Shown here: one piece after another, positions 1 to 9,000 of the stretch
Numbering within the stretch: position 1 is the first letter of the stretch
Layout: the number at the start of each line of letters is the position of its first letter
Assembly (NCBI RefSeq): GCF_003474435.1
Contig: NZ_QRNF01000034.1
Location: forward strand, 1 to 35,153
From: Ruminococcus sp. AF46-10NS
GTDB taxonomy: Bacteria > Bacillota > Clostridia > Lachnospirales > Lachnospiraceae
Direction: 5' to 3'
DNA length: 35,153 nucleotides
The notes under the pieces: generated by a model
What the model saw: only the letters and a program-made list of their open reading frames with translations
What the model was told of the DNA's origin: nothing
The model's database searches: none
Translations under genes and position numbers: made by a program

Positions 1-4
1 AAGA

Positions 5-68
5 CTATTGCGGGAAATACAGCAAAGGAGAGAAGGCTATTGCGGGAAATACAGCAAAGGAGAGAAGG
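5..68 (+). repeat. 32-bp perfect tandem duplication containing the RBS
   Basis: Two identical 32-bp units (5-36 and 37-68) beginning CTATTGCGGG and ending AGAGAAGG lie directly before the cold-shock gene. Each holds an AAAGGAGAGAAGG stretch, so the gene has two copies of its Shine-Dalgarno region; the second copy ends two bases before the ATG at 71. The arms are identical, which suggests a recent duplication. Confidence 0.95.
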
Positions 69-70
69 AT

Positions 71-298
71 ATGTCAGAAACACTACAGGGAACCGTGAAA
101 TGGTTCAGCGCACAGAAAGGATACGGCTTTATCACCGGTGAAGACGGGATTGATTATTTCGCCCACTTTTCGGAGATCCAGATGGATGGATACCGGAAAT
201 TAAGCGGTGGCCAGCCGGTCCTTTTTGAAGCAGGGACGGATGCCAATGGGCGAAGCCTTGCCAAAAATATTTCCCCGGCGGATCCAAACGCTGAGTAA
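71..298 (+). CDS. Cold-shock protein (CspA family)
   Basis: A 75-residue single cold-shock domain, the usual length of bacterial Csp proteins, which bind single-stranded nucleic acid and act as RNA chaperones in the cytoplasm. Visible motifs are [15 protein letters not shown] (RNP1 region, residues 7-21) and DYFAHFSEI (RNP2 region, residues 28-36; the common form is VFVHFS). The ATG at 71 is chosen because AAGGAGAGAAGG lies just upstream and the protein then begins [12 protein letters not shown] as expected; an in-frame ATG at 8 would add a non-family tail that merely translates the tandem repeat. Such genes are common on mobile elements and phages. Family assignment is firm; the role on this element is inferred. 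Confidence 0.95.
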   Translation: MSETLQGTVKWFSAQKGYGFITGEDGIDYFAHFSEIQMDGYRKLSGGQPVLFEAGTDANGRSLAKNISPADPNAE

Positions 299-310
299 GA
301 CGTTTTCATA

Positions 311-394
311 GTGCATGTACAGATTACCTATTCCCCTCAGATACATGCACTTATGCAGACGGATGAAAAGACAGGCGGTATCATGCCGCCTGTC
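311..394 (+). promoter_or_regulatory. Two inverted repeats downstream of csp
   Basis: GTGCATGTA at 311-319 pairs with TACATGCAC at 342-350 (9 bp, 22-base loop). Immediately after, GACAGGCGG at 370-378 pairs with CCGCCTGTC at 386-394 (9 bp, 7-base loop). The second lacks a T-tract, so it is not a canonical terminator, but it is the most likely 3' end structure of the csp transcript. Role inferred. Confidence 0.6.
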
Positions 395-456
395 ACAACA
401 TGTAGCAGAATAATAAAGATAACTCACACAATAACACAATATATAGTTAAAATTAA

Positions 457-578
457 TTGACAACTACAAAATGTTGTGGTAGTCTTTAAATGAAAAATAA
501 TTTAACAGTCTACAAAAGACTGTGGTTATTCTTTAGTTCCGGACATTCCGGAAGAAACACTTTGGGGCGGTCTTGCCC
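457..578 (+). promoter_or_regulatory. Hairpin array, candidate structured leader or protein-binding sites
   Basis: This part of the 387-base non-coding gap carries four hairpins in a row. They are ACAAC/GTTGT (460-464/473-477), ACAGTC/GACTGT (505-510/518-523), TTCCGG/CCGGAA (537-542/548-553) and GGGC/GCCC (565-568/575-578). The first two share the loop TACAAAA and the trailing GGT, though their stems differ in sequence. A TTGACA box at 457-462 overlaps the first hairpin, but no good -10 follows at 17 bp. A T-rich stretch lies at 647-654. Function unknown: a small RNA, an attenuating leader for 686-2037, or repressor sites all fit. Confidence 0.4.
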
Positions 579-685
579 TTAATGAGAAAAAATGGATATG
601 CAAAATATAAGGAAGATGCAAGAAGGAAAGAAGATTCTTTTTGTGTCTTTTTTTATTGCATAAAAAGCAGAAAGGAGGAGCACGA

Positions 686-757
686 ATGAAACTGGCAGTT
701 AAGGAAACTGCAAAAAGAAATACCTTAAGAACATTAAAAAAAGAAAACACATTGTAA
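686..757 (+). CDS. Putative 23-residue basic micropeptide
   Basis: A 23-codon frame (MKLAVKETAKRNTLRTLKKE plus NTL) with a very strong ribosome binding site, AAAGGAGG at 671-678, seven bases before the ATG. It is Lys/Arg-rich, with no hydrophobic segment and no recognisable family. The gap to the next small gene (775) is 17 bases, with its own AGGAGGG. The quality of the ribosome binding site is the main evidence that it is translated; it may be a leader peptide for the downstream genes or a small structural protein. Confidence 0.45.
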   Translation: MKLAVKETAKRNTLRTLKKENTL

Positions 758-774
758 AATCAGGAGGGTCGATT

Positions 775-906
775 ATGGAGACAATTAAATGGGAAAACGC
801 AAATGCACTGGAAATTGGAATGCTTATGGAGATGGCAGAAGACGGCTATGTGTTTTGCATCGAAGATGGAAAGATACAGGCTGTTGAAGTCCGGATTTTC
901 AGCTAG
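775..906 (+). CDS. Putative 43-residue small protein
   Basis: METIKWENANALEIGMLMEM... is preceded by AGGAGGG (763-769) five bases before the ATG and ends in TAG at 904-906, 18 bases before the next gene. The second half (EDGYVFCIEDGKIQAVEV) reads like a small beta-strand domain. No family is recognised. Position, spacing and ribosome binding site match the other co-directional genes, which supports a real gene. Confidence 0.5.
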   Translation: METIKWENANALEIGMLMEMAEDGYVFCIEDGKIQAVEVRIFS

Positions 907-924
907 CGTGGAAAGGCGGACATT

Positions 925-2037
925 ATGTATTATAAAGATGACTTTTATAAGGAGTTCCGGACAGAAAAGGAACTGTGCGAGTATCTGGAAGAGATAGACA
1001 GCCGGGCAGAATGGATCCGGATCACCAGTAAGAAATTAAAGGTGGCAGCAGCAGGAGAGGAAACCTGCACAGAGGTTCCGGGCATTTCCCTGGAAGCACT
1101 GGAAAAAGATACTTTATCTCATTCCAGGCTGGTTCTTATCCTGCCCGAGAGGATCTGTTATATAGGAAATTCAGCAATCAAATCGTTGAAAGGACGGGCC
1201 AGGATTGATGGAAAAGCCCTGGCAGATGTCGAGAAGAAAACACTGGCAGAGATCTTGAATAAATGCCTGAAGGTTGCAAGAGGAAGAGCACTGATCCGTT
1301 TCTGTGAAGGAAAAATAAGGGCAGTCCTGTCTGGTGATGAAAAAGATTATGCCATCATATCCATGCCGGATATGTACATGGTTACCTCGGCATATATCCA
1401 TGGGGACTATGAGAAGGCAACGTTTTTAAACGGCTATGCAGATCATTATTCTGTTACGGCGTCCTGGCAGCTGGAAGATACGAAACTTACAGATGTTTAT
1501 AAGGAACTGATGCAGAATTATGGAAGAAAGACCGATAAGGACATAAAAGCAGTTGTACGGATCACTACGTCAGACGTTGGTGTGTCCGGAGCGAATATTT
1601 TTTATTCCCTGCAGGAGCCGACAAGAAATGTGATCCTTGGCAATGCCCTGAAGGTTACGCACAAAAACTGTAAAGGAATGGAAGATTTCACGGAAAACAT
1701 AGAGTCGATCTTTGATTACTACCGAGAAGTCTTAAAAGGGGTCATGCGGCTGTGTGATATCTGGATCGAGCATCCGGCAAATGCCATGGCAGGGATCATG
1801 AAGCAGGCGGGATTTGGAAAAAAACTGCTTGCAGAAACCGTGGAGCAGTTTAAGGCTACTACCGGGAATGAGCCATGCAGCGCATACGAGATCTACTGCG
1901 GGATCTGTGAATCCATTACCATTGCAAGGCAGGAAAAGACGAATGAGAGAGGACTTTTAGCTCTGGAAGAAAAAATTGCCGGCTGTGTGTCAAAACGTTG
2001 GCATGAATATGATATTCCTGGCACTGTAAAATACTAA
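925..2037 (+). CDS. DUF932-like phage/plasmid protein (tentative)
   Basis: A 370-residue soluble protein. The order of blocks recalls DUF932 'phage/plasmid-like' proteins, a family of unknown molecular function on plasmids, ICEs and phages: a central GKIRAVLSGDEKDYAIISM segment (about residues 130-150), then VVRITTSDVGVSG (about 209-221) and RNVILGNALKVTHKNCKGM (about 233-251). This is recalled family knowledge, not a search. The start is the ATG at 925, after the GGAAAGGCGG stretch. It is followed by a hairpin with a T-tract and then by the unknown gene at 2094. Alternative: an unrelated orphan protein with a similar fold. Confidence 0.55.
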   Translation: MYYKDDFYKEFRTEKELCEYLEEIDSRAEWIRITSKKLKVAAAGEETCTEVPGISLEALEKDTLSHSRLVLILPERICYIGNSAIKSLKGRARIDGKALADVEKKTLAEILNKCLKVARGRALIRFCEGKIRAVLSGDEKDYAIISMPDMYMVTSAYIHGDYEKATFLNGYADHYSVTASWQLEDTKLTDVYKELMQNYGRKTDKDIKAVVRITTSDVGVSGANIFYSLQEPTRNVILGNALKVTHKNCKGMEDFTENIESIFDYYREVLKGVMRLCDIWIEHPANAMAGIMKQAGFGKKLLAETVEQFKATTGNEPCSAYEIYCGICESITIARQEKTNERGLLALEEKIAGCVSKRWHEYDIPGTVKY

Positions 2038-2055
2038 CAGGATTTAAAAGAATGG

Positions 2056-2079
2056 AGACAGCATGGACTGTCTTTTTTT
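2056..2079 (+). terminator. Intrinsic terminator or attenuator
   Basis: AGACAG (2056-2061) and CTGTCT (2068-2073) form a 6-bp stem with the six-base loop CATGGA, ending in a run of seven T (2073-2079). The next gene's GGGAGG follows within a few bases, so transcripts of 2094 onward would have to read through or start inside 925-2037. Confidence 0.65.
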
Positions 2080-2093
2080 GATGGGAGGAAAAC

Positions 2094-2612
2094 ATGAAGG
2101 TTACGAATGGAAAAGATGTGGCAAGGCTGCTGGTAGATGAATACTTGAACTGCCATCCCACCGGACACAAAAAATTTATGGAGCCCATGGCAAAAGAGCA
2201 GCAGGAAATAAAAGACAATTACACTTATCTTGGGTTTGCCTGGCTAAAAGGTCTTTCAGAGGTCAGATATTACGACCTTCGAAACGAAGCATCGAAACTG
2301 ATGGCCGATGATCTGTGTCTGCATGTAAAGGAACAGCCAGAAAGGGTGCGCCTGGTGTATGAAGGTGCAGAGGAAATGGAGATCAATCCTTCAGATGAAG
2401 AGCAGATGGCAAAAATGTTTACCTGCTACCTGCTTGCAGGAAGTATGGACGGATATGGGGAATTTGTGGATTATGCCCTTGATACCCACCGGACACTGCA
2501 GCAGAACCTGACACGGTTTTTTGTGGAATGGTTTGCAAAAGCAGAAAAAGGCTCTGCATTTTTAAAACGGGCAAAGATGGTGTATTCCAGGTATTCCCTG
2601 CCATATATCTGA
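2094..2612 (+). CDS. Hypothetical protein, 172 residues
   Basis: A soluble, mainly alpha-helical protein starting at the ATG after GGGAGGAAAAC. No signal peptide or membrane segment is seen and no family is recognised. An aromatic patch (KDNYTYLGFAWLKGL) lies at about residues 41-55. The acidic MEINPSDEEQMAKMF stretch follows, and the C-terminus is aromatic and basic. It sits in the same row as the probable DUF932-like, ERF and primase genes, so a role in element maintenance or recombination is a guess from context only. Confidence 0.75.
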   Translation: MKVTNGKDVARLLVDEYLNCHPTGHKKFMEPMAKEQQEIKDNYTYLGFAWLKGLSEVRYYDLRNEASKLMADDLCLHVKEQPERVRLVYEGAEEMEINPSDEEQMAKMFTCYLLAGSMDGYGEFVDYALDTHRTLQQNLTRFFVEWFAKAEKGSAFLKRAKMVYSRYSLPYI

Positions 2613-2628
2613 ATTACGGAGGTATGTG

Positions 2629-3342
2629 ATGGATAGAAAACTTCCGGATTGGTTAAAAGAGAGCAGGGAGGCAGAAAAACTGATCGCATGGCTGAAATCG
2701 CCGGATTGTGAAGTAAAAGAATTTTCCGGACAGCTGTTTATAAAGGCAAAATATGGAAACTGTTTCTTTTTCTTTGACTGTTTAAAGGAAAACAGAAAAA
2801 CAGACCGGAACTGGTGTGCCGTGATCCACATGCCGGAGTATTCCCTTTATGAAGCAGAAGATCTTTTTCTGAAGCCGATCGGGATACCGGATGATTTTGG
2901 TTTTCCTGTGCGTGAGGATCTGATCCCGAAACTGGAAACACAGATAAGCCGCATTGGAAAGAAACTTATCCGGGAACAATGGGATGAACTTTTGTTAAAA
3001 GGCGGGTATGCAGCTGCACAGATGATCCCGGAGATCAGCAGGGTTTATATCCAGCTAAATGCAGACCGTTTTATTAAAAAAGGAAAGCGGCCGGAGGATC
3101 TGATCTATCAGCCGCAGTTTCATTTTGCGGATATGAAGTGGGAATTTTCTGATTGGATGTTTCTGGAATATTTAAGCAACCCACAGCGGGCAGCAGAGCT
3201 TTTCGCCCAGAAGTGGCTGCTTGAAAAACTTCCGGAGATCTCAAAAAAGAAGATCTGTATCGGATGTATCCGGGAGGAAATGGAAGAAATGTTAAAAAAG
3301 ACTGGGACAGGGCCGGAGGTAAGCCTTCCGCGTTCTGCTTAG
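2629..3342 (+). CDS. Hypothetical protein, 237 residues
   Basis: A soluble protein with no recognised family. The ATG at 2629 is preferred over the in-frame GTG at 2626 because it lies six bases after ACGGAGG (2617-2622). An aromatic strand (KYGNCFFFFDCL, about residues 44-55) is followed by a WCAVIHMPEY segment. Four cysteines are scattered rather than arranged as a zinc site. The spacing to the ERF gene is 36 bases, with AGGAGG. Probably co-transcribed with ERF and primase; function unknown. Confidence 0.75.
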   Translation: MDRKLPDWLKESREAEKLIAWLKSPDCEVKEFSGQLFIKAKYGNCFFFFDCLKENRKTDRNWCAVIHMPEYSLYEAEDLFLKPIGIPDDFGFPVREDLIPKLETQISRIGKKLIREQWDELLLKGGYAAAQMIPEISRVYIQLNADRFIKKGKRPEDLIYQPQFHFADMKWEFSDWMFLEYLSNPQRAAELFAQKWLLEKLPEISKKKICIGCIREEMEEMLKKTGTGPEVSLPRSA

Positions 3343-3378
3343 TATAAAAAATGAAAAAATCAGGAGGAAACGAATAAT

Positions 3379-4539
3379 ATGGGTAAATACAATTACATGA
3401 ATCTGAACCAGAAGATGATCAGGATCCGGAAGAAAGTGCCGAAGCTGATCCGCAAACGGTACAGTGAGGACGTTACTTATGATTTTGTAAAACTGGATGA
3501 TATTTATGAATGCCTGACACCGGCCCTTAATAAATACGGGGTCGATTTTGACATCTTAAGTGAAAGACCGACACAGATGGACGAACAGGGCAATTCCGTG
3601 TTTTTAAAGGAAATGGGAACACTCTGGAGATATGAGGCTGACCTGGAGCTGTGCTGGACCAATGCAGACCGTCCGGGAGACAAGGTAAGGAGCTTTTTGC
3701 ATGTCATTGGAACCAATGAAGCACCGGATAAAGCAAAAGGTGCGGCATGGACGTATGGCCTGAAGTATTATTTCTTGAATAAATTCAATATCATGCAGGC
3801 ATCTGGAATGGACGATCCGGACATGCGTGGGACGGAAAAAGAAGAAATGCCGAAGCAGGAAGCTTCCGTAAAACCGGAAAAACCGAAAAAGAAACAGGAA
3901 AAGGCAGAAAAAAAGGAAACAGCCGCAAAGCAGGAACAGGCAGAACCGGTCAGGGAAAAGAAAACGGACCGTAAAAAACTGCGTGATGGAAATGCCATAT
4001 CAGAAGGTACTGTAAAAGTGGAATATGCAGTGACGGATACAGAAGAAAACCTTCCTGGACAGATGACTTTTGGAATGGAAGAAAGTGAAAGCGGACTGGA
4101 AGAATTTTCCGATGAAGAAACCAAAGCGGAAGATCCGGTTCAGACCGAGGAAATCTCCGTAGATGAGGAAATTACTGCCGAGACGGATGCAGACGGTTTC
4201 CGTGCAGTAAAAGAAACGGATGAAGTTCCATTTGATGAAGATGATGAGATTTCTTTTGATGCAGAAGAAGAGGAAGAAACACCAGAAGAGACTGCAGAGG
4301 AAGTGTTGGAGGATATGGCTCACGAAGAGGATGCAGAGGATGAAGTGAAATGGGCAGAAAAGGTTATCTGCAATTTTGGTGTCTATGCCGGGACCCCTCT
4401 CGGGGAAATGATGCAGGATGCCAGAGGTTACCAGACGATCAAATGGCTGGTACAGCGTTACAAAGGCCAGAATCAGGAAATACAGAAAGCTGCAAAGATT
4501 CTTTTGGATCATGAAAAGGAAATGCAAAAAGCAGCCTGA
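3379..4539 (+). CDS. ERF-family single-strand annealing protein
   Basis: ERF proteins bind single-stranded DNA and anneal complementary strands in phage and plasmid recombination. The N-terminal 145 residues carry the family pattern: DFVKLDDIYECLTPALNKYG (about residues 35-54), a strand-rich middle ending in RSFLHVIGTNEAPDKAKGAA, then WTYGLKYYFLNKFNI. Residues about 155-330 are a low-complexity linker, first Lys/Glu-rich, then very acidic. The last 60 residues (VICNFGVYAGTPLGEMMQD..., then IKWLVQRYKG) look like an ExoX-like C-terminal domain. At 386 residues it is longer than a plain ERF protein because of the linker and the second domain. The primase follows 64 bases downstream, and SSB and RecD2 genes lie further along, giving a coherent recombination set. 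Confidence 0.8.
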   Translation: MGKYNYMNLNQKMIRIRKKVPKLIRKRYSEDVTYDFVKLDDIYECLTPALNKYGVDFDILSERPTQMDEQGNSVFLKEMGTLWRYEADLELCWTNADRPGDKVRSFLHVIGTNEAPDKAKGAAWTYGLKYYFLNKFNIMQASGMDDPDMRGTEKEEMPKQEASVKPEKPKKKQEKAEKKETAAKQEQAEPVREKKTDRKKLRDGNAISEGTVKVEYAVTDTEENLPGQMTFGMEESESGLEEFSDEETKAEDPVQTEEISVDEEITAETDADGFRAVKETDEVPFDEDDEISFDAEEEEETPEETAEEVLEDMAHEEDAEDEVKWAEKVICNFGVYAGTPLGEMMQDARGYQTIKWLVQRYKGQNQEIQKAAKILLDHEKEMQKAA

Positions 4540-4560
4540 AAACAGAGAAATAGTTTGAGG

Positions 4561-4586
4561 TGGCTCCGGGAACGGGGCCATCTTTT
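4561..4586 (+). terminator. Weak terminator/attenuator hairpin before the primase
   Basis: TGGCTCC (4561-4567) pairs with GGGGCCA (4574-4580) with one G-U pair and a six-base loop, followed by TCTTTT. The primase ribosome binding site AAAGGAGG (4591-4598) comes right after. Its placement matches the hairpins at 2056, 12555, 23955 and 29169. Confidence 0.5.
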
Positions 4587-4603
4587 ATGAAAAGGAGGAA
4601 GGC

Positions 4604-5869
4604 ATGTATGCCAGAGAATCGTTTACGATCGCAGAAGTAGCAGATCTTTTGTCAATCCGAAGACTGCGTGATTCTTACCAGGACGAATTTCCGGTGGAAT
4701 GTCCTTTTTGCGGGGATTTAAGAGGAAAATGCAGTTTTTGCATCCGCAAAAATGGAGAACTGAAGAATGTTTACCATTGCTATCATTGCGGGGCAGCCGG
4801 AAACATGCTGACACTGTATGCGGAACTATCCGGCATTTACGGGAGAAACCGGTATAAAGAAGCCTACCGGGAGATAAAGCAGGCACTTTCTTTTTCTGGA
4901 ATGGATAAAAGACAGCAGTCCACGACACGAAATGGTTTCGCTTCTATCGTTTCTAAAAAGAAACGCATTTCCCTTACGGAAGAGGAATTGGATTACCGGG
5001 ACCATGTATATAAGGAAATGCTCACTTTTCTTAAGCTTAAGGAAACACACCGGAGGAACCTTCTCCTGCGTGGGCTGACGTTAAATGAGGTCAGACAGAT
5101 GGAAGAACGAGGTTTTTTAAGTACGGATGATGAGAATTCCGTGACCATTGCCAGAAAGCTCTTAAAAAAGGGATTTCGCCTGGATGGGGTTCCTGGATTT
5201 TTCATCAATCGGGATGGTGACTGGGAAGCTGCTTTTTATAGGAAGAATAACGGGTATCTTTGCCCAGTCCGGGATGGGAAGGAACGGATCATAGGATTCC
5301 AGATCCGGCTGGATGTTCCTTTAAAAGAACGGAAGTACCTCTGGTTTACCAGCAGCGGCTTAGAAAGAGGCACATCAAGCGGCAGCCCGGCAGGAATGTT
5401 TGGGAAAATAAAGGATGGCACGGTTTACGTAACGGAAGGGATCTTAAAGGCAGAGATCGCATGGATGTGTACAGGAAATCCTTATATCGGAGTCCCTGGA
5501 GTTTCCAATCATAAAGGACTGGAAACTGTCTTGCGAAAACTGAAAGAGCAGGGGTTAAAAAGAGTTTACGAATGTTACGACATGGATAAAATGATGGAAT
5601 TGTCCTGTAAGCACGATGAAAAAAGTGCGTGCCGGCAATGTGAACATGGAATTTATCTGTATCATGGAGAATGCCCCAAAAAGCGCAGAAAGCGGGACAT
5701 GATCCGAAAAGGCTGTATAAAACTATATGAGATCTGTGAGGAACTGAATGTGTCCTGCAAAAGAGTTACCTGGGATACCGATGCATCCGGTACCTGGATG
5801 GAACACTACAAAGGCGTGGATGACTGGATCCTTCAAAAAGAGGAAAAAGAACACAGGAAGACGGCATAA
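4604..5869 (+). CDS. DnaG-type primase with CHC2-like zinc finger and Toprim fold
   Basis: A 421-residue protein likely to make RNA primers for element replication. The N-terminus has a zinc-ribbon pattern: C33-P-F-C36, C43-S-F-C46 and C59-Y-H-C62, the last followed by GAAGNMLTLY as in CHC2 fingers. A catalytic-type middle follows, then a Toprim-like signature: YVTEGILKAE with E278, and CYDMDKM with D326 and D328. After that comes an extra Cys-rich insert (about residues 335-365). There is no helicase domain, so a separate helicase would be needed. The Toprim part resembles DUF3854-type primases of plasmids. The ATG at 4604 lies five bases after AGGAGG. Confidence 0.8.
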   Translation: MYARESFTIAEVADLLSIRRLRDSYQDEFPVECPFCGDLRGKCSFCIRKNGELKNVYHCYHCGAAGNMLTLYAELSGIYGRNRYKEAYREIKQALSFSGMDKRQQSTTRNGFASIVSKKKRISLTEEELDYRDHVYKEMLTFLKLKETHRRNLLLRGLTLNEVRQMEERGFLSTDDENSVTIARKLLKKGFRLDGVPGFFINRDGDWEAAFYRKNNGYLCPVRDGKERIIGFQIRLDVPLKERKYLWFTSSGLERGTSSGSPAGMFGKIKDGTVYVTEGILKAEIAWMCTGNPYIGVPGVSNHKGLETVLRKLKEQGLKRVYECYDMDKMMELSCKHDEKSACRQCEHGIYLYHGECPKKRRKRDMIRKGCIKLYEICEELNVSCKRVTWDTDASGTWMEHYKGVDDWILQKEEKEHRKTA

Positions 5870-5879
5870 AATGTTTGGT

Positions 5880-5925
5880 CAGATAAAAGGGAAACTGGAA
5901 TTTTTTTCAGTTTCCTTTTTATCTG
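5880..5925 (+). other. 18-bp stem hairpin between primase and adhesin
   Basis: CAGATAAAAGGGAAACTG (5880-5897) pairs with CAGTTTCCTTTTTATCTG (5908-5925) over 18 positions with one G-U pair; the ten-base loop is T-rich. T-runs occur in the loop and the 3' arm, but none follows the stem, so it is not a standard + strand terminator. It could be an RNase III-type processing site, a roadblock hairpin, or a terminator that works on either strand. Confidence 0.7.
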
Positions 5926-6017
5926 GCTGAAAAAGCCGGAAGAAAGGAGAAAGCGATGCAGATAAGAGACGGACCAAAAGAAAACTGCCGGGAAAAAAGC
6001 AATCATGAAAGGAGAAC

Positions 6018-9000
6018 GTGCACTTGGAAAAAAACTGGAAGAAAAGATGGATGGCGGGTGCGATGGCTTTTGCTCTGTGCTGCACTACGCTCTTGCAGAC
6101 GGGAGCTTCTGCAGTATCCGCCGCTGAGGTGGGAGGCGTTTCTGCACAGAGCGAGACGCAGATCGAGGTACAGACAGAAACACAGACAGAAACGCAGACG
6201 GAGAAAAGCGAGGAGGAACTGATCGAGGAAACCGTTGCTGATCCGGAACTTGCGCTTATGGTTACCGAAGGGGAGGCCTTTGATATCCAGAATGATTTTA
6301 CAGGACTGAAACTCTCTGAAGGAGACCATGTGGAACTGAAAAAAGCAGCAATGGAAGACGGGACTGTATTTGATTATAACCATGCGGGGACCTATAAATG
6401 CGTATATCTTGTTACGCCCGCATCCGGGGAAGCCTATCTGGTTGCCAGAAACATTACTGTGACACTAAGGGAAGCAGAAACAGACGGATCCAATGGCGGC
6501 CAGGAACAGGAAAGCGGCGATGACGAACCGGAGGCAGACCCCGTCCTCCCGACTATAAGCCCGGAAGATGCCCCAGAAACTCTGGAAGAGCCGGAAGAAA
6601 CGGAGGAGCCAGAAGAAGAGGAAGCAGAAGAATTTTCCGATGAGGAAACAGAGGATGGAAGCCATCAGGTTGACATCGTACAGGGAAATGAATTCAATAT
6701 TGAACTGGACCACGAGGACGGACGTTACCAGACGGGGGAGACGGTCAACTTTTCCGGTGATATCCCGCAGGGAAGTCTGATCGCAGTGGGAACAAGTCTT
6801 GTCGAAGCAAACCAGACAGAGAATACCGAAGATCTTCTGTATGCAGAAGTAAGCTACGATGAGGGAACAAATTCCTTCAGCTTTGAGATGCCGGAAGATG
6901 ATGTTGAATTAAGTGTGCTATATGACCAGGCTGAGGGCGGTATTAGTACCGTGGCAGCTTCCGATGGAGACTTGTGGGATGATTCAACAGACATTGAAGC
7001 TAATACCTATTACTATTATTCAGATGGAAAACTGCATCCTTTTGATTCTGTTATGGGACAGGGCGGAAATGATTCCTATAAGTATATCCGTTACAAAGCA
7101 GGCGGAAAGACTTATACCGTCTATGCATACTGCATGCAGCACAGTAAACAGTCCCCGCCAAGTGGAACGACTTATAAAAATATGGTCGAACTGGATGAAG
7201 GCGGCGATGACCGTTATTTAAGGAAGGCCATGTTTTACGGATATGGCGGTCCCGGATGGGGCGGCACATTCAACGGCTATAATATCAAATCCATCATGGA
7301 AAAATACGGCTGTTCCTCCGAGACCCGTGCAATGCAGCATTATCTGGTCGATTATTTATATGACGGGGAATCCGGATTTGGCGGCTCCCTTTCGACAACT
7401 GCCAAAAACATGTTAAAAGAGATCAAGGCAGCCCTTGCAAAGATGCCAGATCCAACGACCATGGAACTGACACCTGGGCTCAGTGCTTCTGCAAATGGAA
7501 ACCAGAGCCCGACATTTACATGGAAGGCAAATGCAGCTTTTGTGATCACGATCCATCTGGAAAACGGGGTATCCCTTGTAAATGAGACGACAGGAAAAAC
7601 CGGGACCGGAAATGTGAGCGTAAAGGGCGGTGAAAAATTCCATCTGGAAGCAACCACCCAGAATATTGGAAGTCTGAAAGGAAAATATGCGATCACATCC
7701 AACTATCCGCTTAATTTCCATGCCATGCTCTTAAAGCTGGCGAACAGCCAGGATATCGGATTTGGATATTATACCGATACACTGGAGCTGAACCTGGAGG
7801 TAGACTGGCCGGATGAAGCAACGGTCAAGATCATCAAAAAAGATAAGGGAAGCAACGCTCTCCTTGCAGGTGCCGTTTACGGCATCTATGCAGATGAAGC
7901 CTGCACGAAACTTATCAAAAAAATGCCGGCAACAAATGCAAAAGGGGAATCCGAAGTAAAGATCACCAAAACACAGGATACCGTTTACCTTCGTGAGATT
8001 TCAGGCCCGTCCGGATATGTGCTGGATACGAAAGCCTATGGGGTAAAGCTGGTCGTGGGGCAGACCGCTTCCAAGAACTTAAAGGATAAAGAGCAAAAGG
8101 GTGCATTCACCATTTATAAAGAAGGAGAAGTGCTCACCGGAGCTGCCGTCACGGAAAATGGTGTGACATTTACCTACGAAAAACGGAAATTGAAAGGAGC
8201 CGTTTACAGTGTTTATGCAGGTGCAGATATCAAGGCGGCAGATGGCACCCTCATCTATAAAAAAGGTGCGCTTGTCAAGGATAATCTGGTTACCGGAGAT
8301 GACGGAAGCGTTACGTTAAAAGATCTCTATCTTGGCACCTACACTGTAACCGAGACGAAGGCTCCGGATAATTATGTATGCAAAGGAGAGACCAAGACTG
8401 TTGAGCTTGTGTATGCAGGCCAGACCGTAGAAGTGCAGACCGGCAGTGCCACCTTTTTAAATGAACGCCAGAGGGCCGCTGTCCGTGTGGAAAAACAGGA
8501 CGAAGAGACCAAAAATCCGCTTTCCGGAGGTATTTACGGGCTGTATGCAGCAGAAGATATCAAAGTTGATGGTAAGACCGTTGTTCCCAAAGGAACACTG
8601 ATTGAAAAAGCAACGACCGGAGCCGATGGAAAAGCTTCTTATAAAGCGGAACTTCCGATCAATTACAGCTACAGCATCCGGGAGATCCAGGCACCGGAAC
8701 TTTACCTTAGAAACAGTGAGGATACTTACACCTTCATTTTTAAGTTTACCAATGATAAGGAAGAAAAGGTAAACTTTAGCCATACCTTTACAAATAAGCG
8801 TGTAAATGCAACGATCGACCTGGTAAAAGAAGACAGCGAGACAGGAAACGGCGCACAGGGAGATGCCGTATTTGAAGGAGCCATTTACGGGCTCTATGCA
8901 AGGGAAGACATTAACCATCCGGATGGCAGGAGCGGAGTCCTTTATAAAAAGGACGAGCAGGTAGCTACCCTGACGACCGATAAAGAGGGAAAAGCAAGCG

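Noticed and set aside
582..689. 35-codon + strand frame overlapping the 23-residue ORF by ATGA
   Set aside because: No ribosome binding site before its ATG, and the text is low-complexity; the overlap is probably chance.
6171..6203. Short CAGACAGAAAC-type repeats at the adhesin N-terminus as a phase-variation tract
   Set aside because: The units are 12 bp, in frame and imperfect; copy changes would not switch the gene off, so it is treated as a linker.
5956..6222. + strand frame across the start of the adhesin
   Set aside because: Overlaps the signal peptide coding region in another frame; Arg-rich composition is that of a shadow frame.
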